From an uncultured Eggerthellaceae bacterium (lineage in GTDB: Bacteria > Actinomycetota > Coriobacteriia > Coriobacteriales > Eggerthellaceae): a stretch of DNA of 7,756 nucleotides. Shown here piece by piece: positions 6,824 to 7,756 of this stretch (position 1 is the stretch's first letter; each line of letters begins with the position of its first letter). The notes beneath the pieces are model-generated. The model did not search any database, had not been told where the DNA came from, and saw only the letters and a list, made by a program, of their open reading frames with translations. The translations under genes and the position numbers were made by a program. The stretch spans positions 1 to 7,756 of the forward strand of contig CAMPAJ010000074.1 of the NCBI GenBank assembly GCA_946631805.1, given 5' to 3'.

Positions 6824-6829
6824 AATGTA
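6824..6829 (-). promoter_or_regulatory. Candidate -10 element for a leaderless symporter transcript
   Basis: On the - strand TACATT ends 6 nt before the ATG at 6817. It matches the TANNNT form seen before leaderless actinobacterial genes and would place transcription start at or next to the A of ATG. This agrees with the lack of a Shine-Dalgarno. No convincing -35 is seen. Confidence 0.35.
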
Positions 6830-6902
6830 CCACAGAAGCCCGTTCAGCCACGTAAGCAGAATAGACGCAGAGCGGCCCTTGCCCTCTCGCCCCCTGGCAC
6901 AC

Positions 6903-6933
6903 ATGAGACAAGGGGACAGGTAGCTTGTCTCAT
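6903..6933. repeat. Palindrome 1, perfect 10-bp arms around an 11-nt loop
   Basis: ATGAGACAAG (6903-6912) and CTTGTCTCAT (6924-6933) are exact reverse complements. The loop is GGGACAGGTAG. It lies 86 bp before the symporter start and resembles a REP-type extragenic palindrome. Confidence 0.9.
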
Positions 6934-6948
6934 TCCCTAACGCATCAG

Positions 6949-6981
6949 ACCTGACAAATGCGTCGTAGCTATTTGTCAGGT
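6949..6981. repeat. Palindrome 2, perfect 11-bp arms around an 11-nt loop
   Basis: ACCTGACAAAT (6949-6959) and ATTTGTCAGGT (6971-6981) are exact reverse complements around GCGTCGTAGCT. It has the same loop length and nearly the same arm length as palindrome 1, 15 nt away, and shares the GACAA core in its left arm. Confidence 0.9.
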
Positions 6982-7099
6982 TGGTTCTACCTGTCTTGCA
7001 GGCACCCGGTCCATTCTGCCGCCGAGAAGTACTGCACCTGCCGCATCGACACACGCATCGTCACGCCCGACGACATCCATTGCGATTCGACGCCCTGGT

Positions 7100-7132
7100 T
7101 TAATAATCCCGCGCAATTGAGTCATAATTGAG
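7100..7132 (+). promoter_or_regulatory. Candidate promoter with an overlapping direct repeat, before the second lipoprotein
   Basis: CATAAT (7123-7128) is one base from the consensus -10 and lies 46 nt before the start codon. The -35 region is weak (TTAATA at 7100-7105, spacer 17). AATTGAG occurs at 7115-7121 and 7126-7132, one helical turn apart and overlapping the -10, as a regulator's binding site might. Confidence 0.35.
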
Positions 7133-7157
7133 CCTGAATGCGATATCGATTCGGCGC

Positions 7158-7166
7158 AAGGGGAGG
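7158..7166 (+). promoter_or_regulatory. Strong ribosome binding site deciding the second lipoprotein start
   Basis: AAGGGGAGG lies 2 nt from the ATG at 7169 and 8 nt from the ATG at 7175. The spacing favours 7175; the two starts differ by only two residues. Confidence 0.75.
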
Positions 7167-7174
7167 TCATGGCA

Positions 7175-7756
7175 ATGGCGACGAAAGGCGTTCTGGGAAC
7201 TGTTACGGCGTGTGCGGCAATCTTTGCGTGCCTGGCTTTGCTCGGCTGCAGCGGGGCGGCTGCGTCGTCAGGCGGTGACGGGGGTTCCGCAGCCACGTCT
7301 GCGAGCACTTCGGGCGGCAACGCCGACTCTTCGGATGATGCGGCCGCCTCCGCAAGCGTTTCCTCTACGGCCGCCTCCGCAAGCGCTTCCTCTACGGCCG
7401 CCTCCGCAGGCACCTCCACCGCGGCGGAGCCCGAAGCCGCCGGCGCCACTTACACGCTCGCGGGTTCGGTGGAAGTCGATGGACGCCAAGGTGTGGCCGC
7501 TGAAGGCGACATGCGCTGGGTGAGCGGCTCCACTACCCTTTCGCGCTACGATGCGGATTGGAACCTGCTCGCCTCGAACGACGACCCCTTCTCGAAAGGC
7601 TACGAACTCGAAGTCAATCACATCGGCGACATCGATGTCTACCAGGGCGAAGTCTACTGCGGCGTGGAGCTGTTCACAGACGGCGTTGCCAAGAACATCC
7701 AAATTGCCGTCTACGACGGCGAGACGCTGGAGCTGATCGCCAACCCGCCGAACAAG
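7175..7756 (+). CDS. Secreted lipoprotein, C-terminus beyond the window
   Basis: The frame is open from the ATG at 7175 to the window edge (194 codons, no stop), so the protein is partial. MATKG leads a hydrophobic signal peptide ending in lipobox LLGC, with the lipidated cysteine at Cys25. Residues about 26-90 are an Ala/Ser/Thr-Gly linker that includes a 9-residue repeat. From about residue 91 a folded extracellular domain begins, rich in short strands (YTLAGSVEVDG, STTLSRYDADWNLLASN, NIQIAVYDGETLELI) and including NHIGDIDVYQGEVYCGVE (148-165). Repeated strand-turn units naming a quantity and its display suggest a beta-propeller-like fold, but I do not recognise the family and give no function. 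A well-spaced ribosome site supports the start. It is divergent from the symporter gene. Confidence 0.8.
   Translation, partial: MATKGVLGTVTACAAIFACLALLGCSGAAASSGGDGGSAATSASTSGGNADSSDDAAASASVSSTAASASASSTAASAGTSTAAEPEAAGATYTLAGSVEVDGRQGVAAEGDMRWVSGSTTLSRYDADWNLLASNDDPFSKGYELEVNHIGDIDVYQGEVYCGVELFTDGVAKNIQIAVYDGETLELIANPPNK
7343..7423 (+). repeat. 27-bp in-frame tandem repeat in the second lipoprotein linker
   Basis: Two near-identical 27-bp units (7343-7369 and 7370-7396, one mismatch) encode AASASVSST and AASASASST. A third, decayed unit (7397-7423, AASAGTSTA) matches only at its beginning. Confidence 0.85.

Larger units (their letters stand above)
6818..7174. other. 357-bp divergent intergenic region
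   Basis: This gap separates the divergently read symporter and lipoprotein genes. It holds a leaderless-type -10 next to the symporter, two perfect palindromes (6903-6933 and 6949-6981), a CTACCTGTC segment (6987-6995) complementary to the first palindrome's loop, and an AT-rich promoter-like stretch (7100-7132) before the lipoprotein. I see no gene in it: frames that cross it have no ribosome site and translate the repeats. Confidence 0.6.

Noticed and set aside
5228..6940. Two long + strand frames (5228-6034 and 6044-6940) opposite the symporter gene
   Set aside because: Both translate to charged, low-pattern sequence typical of the reverse of a membrane-protein gene; the - strand frame has clear SDF family features.
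6903..6981. CRISPR-like array
   Set aside because: Only two units are present, each a palindrome with different arms and loop; there is no constant repeat with variable spacers and no cas gene.
6818..7054. N-terminal extension of the symporter frame up to 7054 or the ATG at 6904
   Set aside because: The extra residues are translated across the palindromes, no ribosome site precedes the upstream starts, and the ATPase-like domain begins soon after ATG 6817.
7268..7702. - strand frame (7268-7702) and shifted + frame (7128-7523) at the right end
   Set aside because: Both are shadows of the second lipoprotein and read its repeats as Gly/Arg- or Pro-rich sequence; only the frame from 7175 gives a signal peptide with lipobox and stays open to the edge.

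Overview
The window is a GC-rich bacterial chromosome segment with seven likely genes and no RNA genes, CRISPR array or intact mobile element that I can see. Codon use, two secreted lipoproteins with Ala/Ser-rich low-complexity linkers, and the mix of genes suggest a gut actinobacterium of the Coriobacteriia, probably Eggerthellaceae. That placement is inference from style, not from a marker gene.

Layout. Positions 1-384 hold the end of, or all of, a lone response-regulator receiver domain. A 741-residue lipoprotein follows at 467-2692. It has a Ser/Ala linker built from three 39-bp tandem repeats and two complete HAD phosphatase domains in tandem. A 19-codon ORF (2722-2781) then overlaps by 4 nt the start of a six-helix PAP2 membrane phosphatase (2778-3713). 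After a 170-bp gap comes an AI-2E/PerM family membrane protein (3884-5044). These all read on the + strand. Positions 5045-5230 are a repeat-rich gap between two converging genes. On the - strand, 5231-6817 encodes a symporter of the dicarboxylate/amino acid:cation (SDF) family whose N-terminus looks like a degenerate GHKL/RsbW-type ATPase domain. A 357-bp divergent intergenic region (6818-7174) contains two perfect palindromes of matching geometry. Finally a second lipoprotein with a repeat-built linker starts at 7175 and runs off the window.

How the genes may work together. The HAD lipoprotein should sit on the outer face of the membrane, and the PAP2 protein would usually place its active site on that face too, so 467-3713 may be a small unit that releases phosphate from extracellular or lipid-linked substrates. 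This is inference from position and family. The most unusual items are the ATPase-like/SDF fusion with its altered substrate motifs, the paired palindromes beside its start, and the duplicated HAD lipoprotein.
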